Both the position numbers and the translations under genes were made by a program. Below are positions 5,348 through 6,405 of a stretch of DNA of 6,405 nt, piece after piece. Location: assembly GCF_001983105.1 (NCBI RefSeq), contig NZ_MOMC01000052.1:19047-25451 (forward strand), written 5' to 3'. The DNA comes from Pseudofrankia asymbiotica (lineage in GTDB: Bacteria > Actinomycetota > Actinomycetes > Frankiales > Frankiaceae). Under the pieces are notes generated by a model. That model was not told the DNA's origin. It searched no databases and saw only the letters and a list, made by a program, of their open reading frames with translations. Numbering within the stretch: position 1 is the stretch's first letter; each line of letters starts with the position of its first letter.

Positions 5348-5593
5348 TCAGACCGGTTCCGGCTCGGGAGTCTCCGGCGCGGGCTCCGTGTACGGCGACG
5401 GCTCGTGGGGCGCGGGCGGCAGGTCGTCCGGGTTGTCAGGCAGCAGCGGGCCAGGGTCATCGGGGATGGGAGCGTCGGGGTCCAGCGGCGGCGGTCCCGG
5501 CGGCCGCGGCCGGACGGTCCGCGGCTGGGAGACCCACAGGGCGCCTGGCCGGCCTAGCCGAGCAAGAAGCCGCGTCTCCGCCTGGGCACACAT
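5348..5593 (-). CDS. small proline-rich acidic protein of unknown function
   Basis: An 81-residue protein convergent with the ABC transporter gene and divergent from the quinone oxidoreductase gene. The ATG at 5593-5591 has AGAGG (5605-5601) 7 nt upstream. Residues 1-27 are mixed and basic-leaning (MCAQAETRLLARLGRP, then ALWVSQPRTV). From about residue 30 the chain is almost entirely Pro, Asp and Glu with few hydrophobics (PPLDPDAPIPDDPGPLLP and onward), ending in a PEPEPV tail, so it is likely disordered. There is no clear signal peptide or membrane segment. Third codon positions are strongly G/C, as in real genes here, and the protein reads as more orderly than the opposing frame at 5342-5557. 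I do not recognise a family. A spurious frame remains possible at this size. Confidence 0.6.
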   Translation of the reverse strand: MCAQAETRLLARLGRPGALWVSQPRTVRPRPPGPPPLDPDAPIPDDPGPLLPDNPDDLPPAPHEPSPYTEPAPETPEPEPV

Positions 5594-5600
5594 GAGATCG

Positions 5601-5605
5601 CCTCT
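5601..5605 (-). promoter_or_regulatory. ribosome binding site of the small proline-rich gene
   Basis: AGAGG on the minus strand, 7 nt before the ATG at 5593. It is a moderate match that supports this frame being translated. The 122-bp gap to the divergent quinone oxidoreductase gene must hold both promoters; I see no clear -10/-35 pair for the minus direction. Confidence 0.5.
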
Positions 5606-5668
5606 ACCCGTCGCATCAGTGCCGAAACATCCGGTCTAACCACGTACACCCCGTCCGACGGACCACCA

Positions 5669-5693
5669 CGCCGGGCCGCTCGCCCGCCCGGCG
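5669..5693. promoter_or_regulatory. 8-bp-arm inverted repeat upstream of the quinone oxidoreductase gene
   Basis: CGCCGGGC (5669-5676) and GCCCGGCG (5686-5693) are perfect reverse complements around a 9-nt spacer. It ends 10 bp before a candidate -10 box and covers the place where a -35 box would be. That position would suit an operator for a repressor. It consists only of G and C, so chance in GC-rich DNA is a real alternative. Confidence 0.4.
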
Positions 5694-5703
5694 GTTCTGG
5701 TTC

Positions 5704-5709
5704 TACGGT
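5704..5709 (+). promoter_or_regulatory. candidate -10 box for a leaderless quinone oxidoreductase transcript
   Basis: TACGGT fits the actinobacterial TANNNT -10 pattern and ends 6 bp before the GTG start at 5716. That would place the transcript's first base at or next to the start codon. No Shine-Dalgarno is clear upstream of the GTG, which agrees with leaderless initiation. No -35 consensus is visible. Confidence 0.4.
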
Positions 5710-5715
5710 GGCCGG

Positions 5716-6405
5716 GTGTATGCGGTCACGGTGAAGAGTCCTGGCGGGCCCGAGGTCCTTGAGTGGCGTGAGGTGGAAGACCCGGCCGGCCCCGGGCCGG
5801 GTGAGGTCGCCATCGAGGTGGTCGCCACCGCGGTCAACCGGGCCGACCTGATGCAACGACAGGGTTTCTATCCGCCGCCGCCCGGCGCGTCGGACCTTCT
5901 GGGTCTCGAGTGCTCCGGCCGGGTCGCGGCCCTCGGAACCGGCGTCGAGGACTGGGCGGTCGGCGACGAGGTGTGCGCTCTGCTCGCCGGCGGCGGGTAC
6001 GCGACCAGGGTCGTCGTGCCCGCCGGGCAGGTGCTGCCGGTGCCCGACGGCGTGGACCTGGTCACGGCCGGCGGGCTGCCCGAGGTCACGTCGACCGTCT
6101 ACTCGACGGTCTTCCAGCGGGCGGCGCTCGCCGACGGCGAGACGTTCCTGGTGCACGGCGGCGCCTCCGGTATCGGCACGTTCGCCATCCAGGCGGTGCG
6201 GACCCTGCGGCCGAAGGCGTTCATCGCCACCACCGCCGGCACGCCGGACAAGCTCGCGCGCTGCCGCGAGCTCGGCGCCGACCTCACGATCTCCTACCGG
6301 GACGACGACTTCGTCGCCCGGGTGAAGGAGGCCACCGGCGGGCGCGGTGCCGACGTCATCCTCGACAACATGGGCGCGAAGTACCTCGCCCGCAACGTCG
6401 ACGTG
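5716..6405 (+). CDS. NAD(P)H:quinone oxidoreductase, PIG3 type (zinc-independent MDR family), 3' end outside window
   Basis: The first 230 codons are present; family members are about 325-335 residues, so roughly the last 100 are cut off by the window edge. The protein is a medium-chain dehydrogenase/reductase without catalytic zinc, which reduces quinones with NAD(P)H in the cytoplasm. Visible features are the family start MYAVTVKSPGGPEVLEW; the substrate-side motif NRADLMQRQGFYPPPPGAS (41-59); GLECSG (63-68), lacking the zinc-ligand pattern of alcohol dehydrogenases; GLPEVTSTVYSTVF (120-133); and the nucleotide-binding glycine motif VHGGASGIGTFAIQ (146-159) at the start of the Rossmann fold. 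Lys179 and Arg182 in the nearby PDKLARC segment are placed where NADPH-preferring enzymes hold basic residues. The GTG start gives the usual N-terminus; the ATG at 5720 is out of frame. No clear ribosome site is present, and leaderless translation is likely. The gene is divergent from the small proline-rich gene. Confidence 0.93.
   Translation, partial: MYAVTVKSPGGPEVLEWREVEDPAGPGPGEVAIEVVATAVNRADLMQRQGFYPPPPGASDLLGLECSGRVAALGTGVEDWAVGDEVCALLAGGGYATRVVVPAGQVLPVPDGVDLVTAGGLPEVTSTVYSTVFQRAALADGETFLVHGGASGIGTFAIQAVRTLRPKAFIATTAGTPDKLARCRELGADLTISYRDDDFVARVKEATGGRGADVILDNMGAKYLARNVDV

Noticed and set aside
5342..5557. Plus-strand 71-codon frame opposite the small proline-rich gene
   Set aside because: It gives Arg/Gly-rich translation with no ribosome site; the minus-strand frame has a better start and a coherent composition.
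537..5669. Shared 14-mer CGACGGACCACCAC at 537-550 and 5656-5669
   Set aside because: A single 14-bp match across 6.4 kb of strongly GC-biased DNA is near chance level. The flanks do not match, so it is not evidence of a duplicated element or attachment sites.
1..6405. CRISPR array, tRNA/rRNA genes, insertion sequences, phage genes
   Set aside because: I found no regularly spaced repeats, tRNA-like cloverleaf, ribosomal RNA signature, transposase or integrase motif.

Overview
The window is very GC-rich DNA with a strong G/C bias at third codon positions, GTG starts and purine-rich Shine-Dalgarno sequences. It contains a SigE-like extracytoplasmic-function (ECF) sigma factor typical of actinobacteria. 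All of this points to a high-GC actinomycete, perhaps a Frankia-like or related genus. The genus is inferred from composition and gene style, since no 16S or other marker gene is present.

Layout from left to right. Positions 1-590 contain no gene I can support, but hold an unusual series of five inverted repeats. The two strongest have perfect 12-bp and 16-bp arms and lie only 5 bp apart. Next comes a minus-strand, translationally coupled pair, read right to left. First is an ECF sigma factor (1838-2887) with a long acidic N-terminal extension built partly of hexapeptide repeats, and a basic Gly/Arg-rich tail. Second is a single-pass membrane protein (591-1841) whose ATG overlaps the sigma stop codon as ATGA. 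The arrangement looks like a sigma factor with a membrane-bound regulator, but the membrane protein has no zinc-binding anti-sigma motif and no cysteine.

A 350-bp divergent intergenic region (2888-3237) carries a 7-5-7 palindrome and a TATGAT box. It separates the pair from a plus-strand gene for a complete exporter-type ABC half-transporter (3238-5250), with membrane domain and ATPase fused and all ATPase motifs intact. Its ATPase domain has an unusual Ala/Gly/Pro-rich insertion just after the A-loop. Convergent to it is a small minus-strand gene for an 81-residue proline-rich acidic protein of unknown function (5348-5593). At the right edge, divergent from the small gene, lies the first 230 codons of a PIG3-type NAD(P)H:quinone oxidoreductase (from 5716). 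It is probably leaderless, with an 8-bp-arm inverted repeat over its presumed promoter.

The sigma factor and membrane protein form one functional unit. The ABC exporter may be linked to it through the shared divergent control region, which is inference. The proline-rich protein and the quinone oxidoreductase are separate units. The most novel-looking items are the sigma/membrane-protein pair with its repeat-expanded sigma N-terminus and the hairpin cluster at 144-541.
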